Counted from the stretch's first letter, positions 1-5,531 are shown. The stretch: 5,851 nucleotides of DNA from Methanobacteriota archaeon (GCA_030606525.1 JAUWGG010000076.1:1-5851); one strand, 5' to 3'. Program-made: numbers and translations. The notes: generated from the sequence alone by a model not told the origin.

Positions 1-398
1 TCATTTGGATAAACCATTCCATACTCTTCACTTGAACCTGCCACATGTATCTTCGGCTCTATTTTCGATTTTCTGATCGCTTCAAATAAATGGATCGTGC
101 CTATTACATTCGTTTGCATTGTATCTGATGGCGCTTTCCACGACATTGGGACGAAAGATTGCGCTGCCAAGTGAAAAACATAATTTGGCTCTACTTCCTT
201 CACAACATTCTCTAAAGAGTGACCATCTCTCATATCTGCGCTAATTAACTTAATTTTATTTTTTATATGGTCTATGTTCTCTGTCTTGCTTCTCCACCTT
301 ACTGTTCCATAGACCTCTACATTCTTTTTTAACAGGTATTCTGCTAAATGGCTGCCAACAAAGCCTGTTATTCCTGTGATCAATGCCCTCTCACTCAT
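1..398 (-). CDS. gmd: GDP-mannose 4,6-dehydratase-like SDR enzyme, N-terminal part (cut by window edge)
   Basis: Extended short-chain dehydrogenase/reductase of the nucleotide-sugar type. By family it converts GDP-mannose to GDP-4-keto-6-deoxymannose in the cytoplasm with bound NADP(H), supplying deoxysugars for surface glycans. My reading from the ATG at 398 starts MSERALITGITGFVGSHLAE. The Rossmann glycine motif is G9-x2-G12-x2-G15. It is followed by SADMRD (53-58), HLAAQSFVPMSWKAP (76-90) and VAGSSEEYG (119-127), whose Ser/Thr position is the start of the catalytic triad. The YxxxK pair lies beyond the window. The first 132 codons are present with no break; family members run about 320-370 residues. 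GTGAT lies just before the ATG. It is read away from the ATPase gene's 3' end, 133 bases off, with its own TATA candidate. SSEEYG and the SFVPMSWKAP region favour GMD; the related reductase RMD or another GDP/dTDP-sugar epimerase is the main alternative. Confidence 0.85.
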   Translation of the reverse strand, partial: MSERALITGITGFVGSHLAEYLLKKNVEVYGTVRWRSKTENIDHIKNKIKLISADMRDGHSLENVVKEVEPNYVFHLAAQSFVPMSWKAPSDTMQTNVIGTIHLFEAIRKSKIEPKIHVAGSSEEYGMVYPN

Positions 399-427
399 AT
401 TATCACTTGTGAGTAGAATAAAATAAT

Positions 428-435
428 GATATTTA
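428..435 (-). promoter_or_regulatory. TATA box candidate for the dehydratase gene
   Basis: On the minus strand this reads TAAATATC, centred about 34 bases before the ATG at 398. That predicts transcription starting near 406 with a very short leader that still holds GTGAT. A second AT-rich candidate, GATATAATGG, lies about 85 bases upstream of the ATG. The 399-531 spacer otherwise holds only T-rich and A-rich runs and no gene. Confidence 0.45.
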
Positions 436-471
436 GTCTTATCTTTTTTGTTGATGAGTATGAATTTGCTG

Positions 472-477
472 AAAAAA
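472..477 (-). terminator. Oligo-T terminator candidate downstream of the ATPase gene
   Basis: The minus strand carries a run of six T about 55 bases past the ATPase stop codon, preceded by shorter TTTT runs. There is no stable hairpin. Archaeal RNA polymerase commonly terminates at U-rich tracts, so this is a plausible terminator before the dehydratase promoter. The run is short, so confidence is low. Confidence 0.3.
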
Positions 478-516
478 TCCATTATATCAAAATCAAAATC
501 TCATTTGGCTACGAAA

Positions 517-536
517 ATGCTGGAAAGAAAATCATT
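517..536. repeat. 20-bp direct repeat, copy 1, at the 3' end of the ATPase gene
   Basis: The segment matches 2053-2072 at 18 of 20 positions, with an uninterrupted 14-bp core GAAAGAAAATCATT (523-536 here, 2059-2072 there). The two copies are in the same orientation and bracket the whole ATPase gene with its promoter, 1536 bases apart. The copy here overlaps the stop codon. The core is A-rich, so chance similarity is not excluded. Confidence 0.4.
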
Positions 537-1926
537 CACCAACGACCCTTTTGACATCATTCAGATCATATAACATTATGCCTTCGCTTTCAGCCAACTT
601 CTTCATCGCGTTGGTAAAACCACTTTTACTAAATAATGCAAAATATTCTTTTCGGTTTCTATCCTTCCATCTTACTTTTTCCTTTCTCTCTATCAATTTT
701 TCATAAACGCTTTTATCCAATTTCGTATTTCGCCACTTGCATTCTCCAAATAGTATTTTTTCTTCATTTTCATTTAAAGCCACCAAATCTATCTCATCCT
801 CTCCATGCCACCACGAACCGATCCTTGTAAATCTAATCTCACATAATTTTGGAAGTAATTCCCTGGCCAAATCTTCAAAAGACAGGCTCACGTATTTTTC
901 GAAGTTATCTCTAATTATTCTTTCAACTCTGCCTGTCTCACCAGTCTCAATCAGATCTAGATTTGGGTAGACGAATGAGAACCAGAATCTGATATAATTA
1001 TCCCGAATGAAATAGAGACCTTTTTTACTTCTTGCTGGATTTCTCTCTGTAACTGGCACTTCACGCTTGACTATATTCAGGTCTTTAAGAACTCCCAGAT
1101 ATTTGCCTACAAGATTTCTTTCAAGCATCGATGTCTGAGCAATCTCGTTGAGTTTTCTTTTACCAATTGCAATGCTCTTTAGTATAGAAAAATAATTCCT
1201 AGGTTCTTTTAATTCTTCTCTCAAAAGGAACATAACCTCTCCATAGAGAAAACGGTCCTTTCTAAGGAAATTAACATAAATGTTTTCCATCATTCCTTCT
1301 TTTGGGTTAAACTCCAACAAGTATGCTGGTAGTCCTCCAAGGACTGCATACGTTCTAATTTTATCATTGATATCATAATTTGGGAAAAACTTTACAGCAT
1401 CGATAAACCTCAATGGATCTATTTTCATCTGCCCTGTTCTTCGTCCATAAAGAGGACTTTTATATCCAAGCACTTCGGTTTCCATCATGGAAACACTGGA
1501 TCCACAGAGCATCAAGAAAATCTTTGTTTTAGAAAGTTCTTCATCCCAATACCGCTGAATAATGGACGTGAAAGCCCTATTTCGTTCTATCAAATATGGG
1601 AGTTCGTCGAATATTATTATTATCCTCTCATCTTTTGTTTTGTCGCAAAGATAGGTAAAAAGAGAATCCCAATCTTCGTAAGGGTTCATTAAAACCAATT
1701 CGTCTCCAAAATATTCAGCTAACCTATTTGAAAATCTTCTTATGATATCTTTTTCTGACTGGTAAGTAGCGAGTAAGTACACAGATCTTTTATCCTTTGC
1801 AAATTTTGTCATCAACTCAGTCTTTCCAACTCTTCTTCGCCCATAGATCACAAGAAACTCCGCTCTATTAGAATGCCACCGATCTTCCAGCATATTTAAT
1901 TCATCATCTCTATCAATGAACATCAT
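532..1926 (-). CDS. Archaeal AAA-type ATPase (ATPase_2) with C-terminal DUF234/PD-(D/E)XK-like domain
   Basis: Length is 464 residues. An N-terminal P-loop ATPase carries Walker A GRRRVGKT (29-36), Walker B IIIIFDE (102-108, D107/E108), and a sensor-like LMLCGSS (139-144). A winged-helix-like linker follows (about 245-290), then YIRFWFSFVYPN (311-322), typical of DUF234 proteins. The C-terminal domain has E351, D380 in EDEIDLVA, and E395-C-K397, the pattern of a PD-(D/E)XK nuclease fold with all key residues kept. By family it is a soluble DNA-associated ATPase, many copies of which sit in mobile or defence-related regions; the exact role is unknown. No signal peptide or membrane segment is seen. 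Two ATGs are adjacent (1926 and 1923). GGTG lies 2 bases before the first and 5 before the second, so translation may begin at residue 2. Two tandem palindromes cover the predicted transcription start, suggesting repression, perhaps by its own winged-helix region (inference). Confidence 0.88.
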   Translation of the reverse strand: MMFIDRDDELNMLEDRWHSNRAEFLVIYGRRRVGKTELMTKFAKDKRSVYLLATYQSEKDIIRRFSNRLAEYFGDELVLMNPYEDWDSLFTYLCDKTKDERIIIIFDELPYLIERNRAFTSIIQRYWDEELSKTKIFLMLCGSSVSMMETEVLGYKSPLYGRRTGQMKIDPLRFIDAVKFFPNYDINDKIRTYAVLGGLPAYLLEFNPKEGMMENIYVNFLRKDRFLYGEVMFLLREELKEPRNYFSILKSIAIGKRKLNEIAQTSMLERNLVGKYLGVLKDLNIVKREVPVTERNPARSKKGLYFIRDNYIRFWFSFVYPNLDLIETGETGRVERIIRDNFEKYVSLSFEDLARELLPKLCEIRFTRIGSWWHGEDEIDLVALNENEEKILFGECKWRNTKLDKSVYEKLIERKEKVRWKDRNRKEYFALFSKSGFTNAMKKLAESEGIMLYDLNDVKRVVGE

Positions 1927-1934
1927 AGCACCTT

Positions 1935-1965
1935 ATTACTTTGGAGTAATATACTTTGAAGTAAT
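1935..1965. promoter_or_regulatory. Two tandem 16-bp operator-like palindromes in front of the ATPase gene
   Basis: Site 1 (1935-1950) is ATTACT-TTGG-AGTAAT, a perfect 6-bp-arm palindrome. Site 2 (1950-1965) is TATACT-TTGA-AGTAAT, with a perfect TACT/AGTA inner palindrome. The sites share a base at 1950 and repeat with a 15-bp period, so two dimers would lie about 1.5 helical turns apart. They fall between the TATA box (1977-1984) and the ATG (1926), over the predicted start of transcription near 1954. This placement suits a repressor that blocks initiation. The bound protein is not identified. Confidence 0.6.
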
Positions 1966-1976
1966 ACTTTTTATTA

Positions 1977-1984
1977 TATTTAAA
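1977..1984 (-). promoter_or_regulatory. TATA box of the ATPase gene
   Basis: The minus strand reads TTTAAATA within a longer A/T tract (1971-1990). It is centred about 54 bases before the first ATG, predicting a start near 1954 and a leader of about 28 bases that includes GGTG next to the start codon. The tract is AT-rich throughout, so the exact box could shift by a few bases. Confidence 0.5.
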
Positions 1985-2052
1985 TATTTTTACAGCAAAA
2001 GCTTCGGGAAGCAAGGTATGCTAAACTCGTAGAAATAAATTCGTTAAAATCC

Positions 2053-2072
2053 CTACTAGAAAGAAAATCATT
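2053..2072. repeat. 20-bp direct repeat, copy 2, upstream of the ATPase promoter
   Basis: Partner of 517-536 (18/20 identical, 14-bp exact core GAAAGAAAATCATT at 2059-2072). It lies about 70 bases upstream of the ATPase TATA box, so the pair encloses promoter, operators and gene. This could be a remnant of an insertion boundary; the evidence is similarity alone. Confidence 0.4.
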
Positions 2073-2093
2073 GAAAACTTCTAGAGAATCTTA

Positions 2094-2127
2094 TATCCTA
2101 CTTTGGGATTATCCTATATTGGGATAT
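2094..2127. repeat. Second tandem pair of 16-bp palindromic units (TATCCTA...TGGGAT)
   Basis: Two directly adjacent units, TATCCTACTTTGGGAT (2094-2109) and TATCCTATATTGGGAT (2110-2125), are identical at 14 of 16 positions. The second, extended by one base, is nearly palindromic (TATCC...GGATA with one T/G step in each arm). The first contains TACTTTGG, the same core as the palindromes at 1935-1965. No promoter is obvious beside it. It could be a distal operator pair, about 160 bp (about 15 helical turns) from the proximal one. Confidence 0.55.
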
Positions 2128-2149
2128 GAAATTCTATGCCTGTTAATAG

Positions 2150-2170
2150 CAGACTTTTGACAAAAGTCTG
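2150..2170. repeat. Perfect inverted repeat, 9-bp arms, 3-base loop
   Basis: Arms CAGACTTTT and AAAAGTCTG flank a GAC centre. A 9-bp perfect palindrome is unlikely by chance at one given place. It has no T-run directly after it on either strand and lies far from both flanking genes, so it fits a protein-binding site better than a terminator. Confidence 0.55.
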
Positions 2171-2173
2171 TCA

Positions 2174-2205
2174 TTTGTATTGACAAACTTTACACAAATT
2201 TTTGT
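2174..2205. repeat. Alternating TTTGT/ACAAA half-sites
   Basis: Four 5-base half-sites occur in a row: TTTGT (2174-2178), ACAAA (2183-2187), ACAAA (2194-2198), TTTGT (2201-2205). They form two short palindromes with spacers of 4 and 2 bases. They follow immediately after the perfect inverted repeat. Short A/T-rich half-sites are weak evidence on their own. The rest of the 1927-2354 spacer holds no gene that I can support. Confidence 0.3.
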
Positions 2206-2284
2206 ATTAAATCCTTCGGAATGATCACAGATAATGCCGTCATCCCGATCGAACTTAACTCTTTTCTATCTCAAAATTCTTAAT

Positions 2285-2314
2285 CCGTAAGTTATCATTT
2301 TTGATTACCTGCGG
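2285..2314. promoter_or_regulatory. 30-bp inverted repeat, probable AbiEi operator
   Basis: Left arm CCGTAAGTTATCA (2285-2297), spacer TTTT, right arm TGATTACCTGCGG (2302-2314). Ten of 13 arm positions are complementary, plus one T/G. It ends 9 bases before the TATA box. AbiEi antitoxins of characterised type IV systems repress their own operon by binding inverted repeats in the promoter, which makes this the natural candidate site here. The binding itself is inferred. Confidence 0.6.
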
Positions 2315-2323
2315 TCAGTAAAT

Positions 2324-2331
2324 TTTATAAA
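2324..2331 (+). promoter_or_regulatory. TATA box of the toxin-antitoxin operon (leaderless transcript)
   Basis: TTTATAAA is a near-consensus archaeal box. Its centre is about 27 bases before the ATG at 2355, so transcription should begin at or next to the start codon. No ribosome binding site precedes that ATG, which agrees with a leaderless mRNA. Confidence 0.75.
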
Positions 2332-2334
2332 TGC

Positions 2335-2351
2335 AGATGTGATATACATCT
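2335..2351. promoter_or_regulatory. Short inverted repeat between TATA box and start codon
   Basis: AGATGT and ACATCT form perfect 6-bp arms around GATAT. Because the mRNA is predicted to start near 2353-2355, this palindrome lies in the core promoter and not in the transcript. It could be a second repressor site, as characterised abiE promoters carry more than one inverted repeat. Confidence 0.4.
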
Positions 2352-2354
2352 ACG

Positions 2355-3074
2355 ATGAGAACACTGCAGGTGTTGAAAAGGTTGGAAGCATATCCAACAT
2401 TCAATGTAAATATAGTTACCAATATCATCGGGAAAGATTCAGCCTATGCAAAGGTGTATCTGAACAGGCTGAAGAAAAGAGGAATCGTGCAAAAACTTCA
2501 GAGAAATGTTTACACAATTCAAACGGATCCGTTGATCATCGCATCCCGAATAGTATGGCCAAGTTACATATCCCTGTGGGCTGCACTTCGCTATCACAAC
2601 CTCACGGAGCAGATACCGAACGAGATATCTGTTGTAACTACTTGCATAAAAAGTCGTAAGAGCATATCCATAATGAACACGATCATCGTCTTTGAAACGA
2701 TTCGACCGTTATATCTCTTTGGTTATTCAAAAATCAAGATCAAAGATTTTGAGATATTTATGGCGGAACCAGAGAAGGCATTGATAGATGCTGTTCTATT
2801 GAAAAGAATTTCCATCTCCGAGATATATTCCATCTTAAGATCAGATCTCAAAAACATATCATCTGAAAAACTTACAGATTACATCCTTAGAACCAGCAGC
2901 AAAGCAGTAGCGAAAAGATTTGGGTGGATGCTCAATTCCCTTGACTGCAGTGCAGCAGAAAAATTGGAACCATTGACATATAAAACCATGATACCGCTTG
3001 ACTATGCTAGACCTGTTTCAGGCATGAAAGATGGAAAATGGGGAATCGTCGTTAACATCGGTGGGATGGGATGA
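2355..3074 (+). CDS. abiEi: AbiEi-type antitoxin and autorepressor of a type IV toxin-antitoxin pair
   Basis: Length is 239 residues. Residues 1-55 form a winged-helix DNA-binding domain (helices around 4-12 and 28-41, wing near LQRNVYTI 48-55). The remainder is the antitoxin domain with the family hallmarks MAEPEKALIDAV (136-147) and KRFGWMLN (187-194). Known AbiEi proteins neutralise the AbiEii nucleotidyltransferase without stable complex formation and repress the operon through inverted repeats. The ATG at 2355 is chosen because the domain begins at once and the TATA box sits 27 bases upstream. The stop overlaps the toxin start (ATGA at 3071-3074), so translation is coupled. The strand is opposite to the flanking ATPase and flippase genes, in line with an inserted module. 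Antitoxin function is inferred from the family and from the partner gene. Confidence 0.87.
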   Translation: MRTLQVLKRLEAYPTFNVNIVTNIIGKDSAYAKVYLNRLKKRGIVQKLQRNVYTIQTDPLIIASRIVWPSYISLWAALRYHNLTEQIPNEISVVTTCIKSRKSISIMNTIIVFETIRPLYLFGYSKIKIKDFEIFMAEPEKALIDAVLLKRISISEIYSILRSDLKNISSEKLTDYILRTSSKAVAKRFGWMLNSLDCSAAEKLEPLTYKTMIPLDYARPVSGMKDGKWGIVVNIGGMG

Positions 3075-3835
3075 TAACAAGATCCGAACTCATGAAGGTT
3101 GCAGAGGCTAAGCACATCTCTTTAAGGAATGCAGAGAAGGATTACCTGCTCGAACTCATATTATATATCATCTCGGATTTCAGACGTTTTTTCGTTTTTA
3201 AGGGTGGAACTGCTCTCTACAAGTTCTACAACCTCAACCGATTCAGTGAAGATCTTGATTTCGATGTTGTTGGAAAACGATTTGATATAGATCACCTGAT
3301 AAAAAGAATGCTCAGTGGTCTGGAACTCACAGGGATGTCAGGGACGATATATGAAAAACTGGAATATGGCAATGAGATCAATATCAGACTCGTTGTAAGA
3401 GGACCTCTCTATGATGGCAGCAAGAGAAGCATGTCCAGGGTTACGCTGAATCTGAGCAAAAGGGAGCGACCTATGATGGTACAAGAAAAACTCCTTGTTC
3501 CAAGTTACCAAGAGGTACCCTCTTTTGAACTTTCAGTGCTGGATGATAGGGAGATGGCTGCAGAAAAGATCAGATGCATTATGACCCGAGAGAAGGCAAG
3601 AGATGTCTATGACCTATGGTTCTTGCTCAAGAGGGGAACCACTGTAGATGTTTCAATAGTAAATAAGAAACTCAAGATTTATGGATTGAAATTCGATCTG
3701 AAGATGTTCTACAAAAAATTGCATGAGAAACGTAATATGTGGGTATTGGACTTAAAAGGTCTTCTAATAGGGACATTACCCGAGTTCAATGATGTTGCTG
3801 CTGAGCTGGAATCATGGTGTAAGACGTGGGCATAA
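3071..3835 (+). CDS. abiEii: AbiEii-type nucleotidyltransferase toxin
   Basis: Length is 254 residues, a DNA polymerase beta-like nucleotidyltransferase of the AbiEii/AbiGii toxin family. The nucleotide-binding motif is FKGGTALYK (43-51), followed by RFSEDLDF (57-64) with the metal-binding pair D61 and D63. The C-terminal half carries the family signature EKIRCIMTREKARDVYDLW (165-183), including K166, R178, D179 and D182. All key positions are kept, so the toxin should be active. Members transfer nucleotides to an RNA target (tRNA in studied relatives) or bind GTP, and stop growth; many protect against phage. Which substrate applies here cannot be told. The ATG overlaps the antitoxin stop by 4 bases, with GGTG (3060-3063) 7 bases upstream as ribosome binding site. 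No clear T-run terminator follows within the short spacer. Confidence 0.88.
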   Translation: MITRSELMKVAEAKHISLRNAEKDYLLELILYIISDFRRFFVFKGGTALYKFYNLNRFSEDLDFDVVGKRFDIDHLIKRMLSGLELTGMSGTIYEKLEYGNEINIRLVVRGPLYDGSKRSMSRVTLNLSKRERPMMVQEKLLVPSYQEVPSFELSVLDDREMAAEKIRCIMTREKARDVYDLWFLLKRGTTVDVSIVNKKLKIYGLKFDLKMFYKKLHEKRNMWVLDLKGLLIGTLPEFNDVAAELESWCKTWA

Positions 3836-3861
3836 TATCCTTTGGGCACAAATCCTTAATT

Positions 3862-3921
3862 AAAATTCTTAATCCGCAAGTTATCATTTTTGATTACCTA
3901 CGGTTATCGAATTTTATAAAT
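3862..3921 (+). repeat. 60-bp direct repeat copy B: orphan copy of the abiE promoter/operator
   Basis: Same 60-bp block as 2273-2332, 54/60 identical, 1589 bases further on and 26 bases after the toxin stop codon. The inverted repeat (3874-3903) and TATA box (TTTATAAA, 3913-3920) are both kept. No gene starts behind it on the plus strand: the first ATG (about 4003) opens only six codons, and the flippase ends here on the other strand. Any transcript from it would be antisense to the flippase 3' end. Confidence 0.85.
3874..3903. promoter_or_regulatory. Second copy of the 30-bp AbiEi-operator-like inverted repeat
   Basis: Arms CCGCAAGTTATCA and TGATTACCTACGG around TTTT. The two arm differences from the upstream copy fall at the same pair of opposed positions (T/G there, C/A here), and the unpaired positions are otherwise the same. 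If the upstream element binds AbiEi, this one should too. Confidence 0.5.
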
Positions 3922-3937
3922 TGACCTTTTGTTTACA

Positions 3938-5470
3938 TCAATCCTCTTCATTCTTTCCTTTCATCTCTCCCACGATATAACCTGCCATTCCTTTAAGGTT
4001 CAATGTATCAACAAAGAATTTGAAATCATCTTTTGTGAACTCACGCGCTAAATAAAGAACACTGAAGAATACCCCAAGGCATGAAAATCCATATGCGATC
4101 AGATGGTACCAGCGAAATACATCTACAAGATCTAAAGAAGAGAGAAAGTAAGCGAATATTCCTGTTATCACTGCAGCCAATAAATGAATGGATATTCGCC
4201 AGTTCGATTTTGTTGCTGTTAATCTATATGCGAAGATCCTTGTAAGAACCAATCCGATCATGGTTGAGATCACAAGTGAGATCGCAGCCCCGATTCCCCC
4301 TAAACCTAATAATTCAACTCCAAAAATAGATTTTGGGATCAATATCATATTCAGACAGATACCTATGATCGCACCTACAAGACCAATTTTTGCAGCAAGC
4401 CCAGGGCGGTCAACTCCAATAAGCTGCTGCGCATATGCGCTGTTCAATGATCCAATTAATGCATAGATTGCAAGTATTCGCAGTATTGGGACAGCAGGAA
4501 GAAATGCACTGCTTAACAAAATATTGATGATTTGAGGGGAAAATACTATGATGAACACTACGAGCGGACAAATTATCATGGACAGATATCTTTCACCCAT
4601 GTAGGTAATTCTCCTTATGCCTTCAACATCTTTTTTTGCATGTTGTTTTGATATCGTTGGGAATAATACCAACCCTACTGAGGATGACAGTGCTAGAACG
4701 AAGAACGTGATGCGCTGCACGCCAAAGAAATAACCTACATCAGTTGGAGTCCAAAACAATTGTATTATTACTTTATCTACATTTGCAGCAATTATACCAA
4801 CCCAAGATACGACCATTAAAGGTAAAGCGAAACTAAAATAGCTTTTAAAGTATTCCATATTTGGTCTAGCTATTGGATACTTGTGATAGACAAAGATAAA
4901 CAATGTAAACAGGAGACCGAAGAGTGCGCCGATTGCATATGTGCCTGCAAGTGCAACAGTCCCCCAGGAAAAAACTGCAACTAAGATCGTAGAAAAAACC
5001 CTCAATGAAGTGATGATCAACATGGGTAGTTGCTGTTTCGCTATTTGCCTTCTCCCAATGTACGTTGCTCCTGGTATTTGAGCAAGGCTCCCTAATACAT
5101 AATAAATAAGACATACATAAACAATGGTCTCTTGAATTGGGTCATGGAATCCTCTGTGAAATATATCTTTCCAAACGAAGATCGAAGTTATAACAACTGC
5201 ACACATGACCATTGCAAGCAAGAGCTTGATAGATAGGTAAGTGCCTATACATGTACCCAAATCTTTTCCTTCAGATATGCGCTTCACATGAGCTTGATAA
5301 AAATTTAGATCTGACAAAAAAGTAAATAATGCTACAAAGCTGAGACCAAAAGCTACGTATCCTAATTGCTCAGCACCCATATATCTCGCTATGAAAAAGA
5401 GTGCGATGTATCCAAGTACAGCACCGATAACATTATTAGCAAAGATAACAGCAGATTTTCTAGCGAGCAG
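3938..5470 (-). CDS. Wzx-like polysaccharide/lipid-linked oligosaccharide flippase, start uncertain or frameshifted
   Basis: Multi-pass membrane protein of the MOP superfamily (polysaccharide synthesis/Wzx type), which flips lipid-linked glycans to the outer face of the cell membrane. From the first in-frame ATG (5380) there are 480 residues with about 13 hydrophobic segments, including FALPLMVVSWVGIIAANVDK (182-201) followed by VGYFFG, a hallmark region of these flippases. The frame stays open upstream to a stop at 5510-5512. The extra residues ARKSAVIFANNVIGAVLGYI, then ALFFIARYMGAEQLGY, are the usual first helix of this family, giving 14 segments and about 510 residues. No ATG, GTG or TTG lies in that frame. 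Either CTG at 5470 starts it, or the ATG at 5484 (one base out of frame) does and a base was lost between about 5465 and 5484. The 3' end converges on the toxin gene. It fits a glycan locus with the dehydratase. Confidence 0.83.
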   Translation of the reverse strand: MLARKSAVIFANNVIGAVLGYIALFFIARYMGAEQLGYVAFGLSFVALFTFLSDLNFYQAHVKRISEGKDLGTCIGTYLSIKLLLAMVMCAVVITSIFVWKDIFHRGFHDPIQETIVYVCLIYYVLGSLAQIPGATYIGRRQIAKQQLPMLIITSLRVFSTILVAVFSWGTVALAGTYAIGALFGLLFTLFIFVYHKYPIARPNMEYFKSYFSFALPLMVVSWVGIIAANVDKVIIQLFWTPTDVGYFFGVQRITFFVLALSSSVGLVLFPTISKQHAKKDVEGIRRITYMGERYLSMIICPLVVFIIVFSPQIINILLSSAFLPAVPILRILAIYALIGSLNSAYAQQLIGVDRPGLAAKIGLVGAIIGICLNMILIPKSIFGVELLGLGGIGAAISLVISTMIGLVLTRIFAYRLTATKSNWRISIHLLAAVITGIFAYFLSSLDLVDVFRWYHLIAYGFSCLGVFFSVLYLAREFTKDDFKFFVDTLNLKGMAGYIVGEMKGKNEED

Positions 5471-5523
5471 ACAACCACTTCCATTTAGTAATTCATCGTG
5501 CTGTGGGAATTACAACCTAAACA

Positions 5524-5531
5524 CATAATAC
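5524..5531 (-). promoter_or_regulatory. TATA box candidate for the flippase gene
   Basis: The minus strand reads CGAAA then GTATTATG, centred about 43 bases before the out-of-frame ATG at 5484 and about 57 before the CTG at 5470. It is not a strong match. The divergent spacer between the flippase and the next gene (about 5471-5674) otherwise shows no convincing gene. Confidence 0.3.

Larger units (their letters stand above)
2273..2332 (+). repeat. 60-bp direct repeat copy A: promoter/operator of the abiE-type operon
   Basis: This block matches 3862-3921 at 54 of 60 positions, same orientation, no gaps. It contains a 30-bp imperfect inverted repeat and, 10 bases further on, a TATA box. The six differences are at block positions 16, 39, 44, 46, 47 and 48, so the T-rich centre of the palindrome and the TATA box are unchanged. 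This copy drives the toxin-antitoxin operon that starts at 2355. Confidence 0.85.

Noticed and set aside
1984..2160. A 58-codon open plus-strand frame between the ATPase and abiE, with a protein-like end (LLWDYPILGYEILCLLIADF)
   Set aside because: It has no ATG or GTG in frame, no ribosome binding site, and runs through the 16-bp tandem repeats out of phase. An open stretch of this length is plausible by chance in a 428-base spacer.
2094..2205. The series of short repeats as a CRISPR array
   Set aside because: Units are adjacent or irregularly spaced with no spacers of constant length, and the units differ from one another. No cas gene is present.
2180..2209. TTGACA followed by TGTATTAA at bacterial promoter spacing
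   Set aside because: All other signals in the window are archaeal (TATA boxes, leaderless start), the match lies in the palindrome cluster, and no gene follows at a suitable distance.
2190..2243. A 17-codon minus-strand frame, MTALSVIIPKDLIQKFV, resembling the start of a small DNA-binding antitoxin
   Set aside because: It is too short for any such domain, has no ribosome binding site, and the frame does not continue as similar protein after the stop. It may be a decayed relic but cannot be supported.
4188..4466. Open plus-strand frame opposite the flippase, and another minus-strand frame at 4866-5114
   Set aside because: Both lie wholly within the flippase gene in other frames. The flippase frame is a continuous, recognisable membrane protein, so these are shadows.
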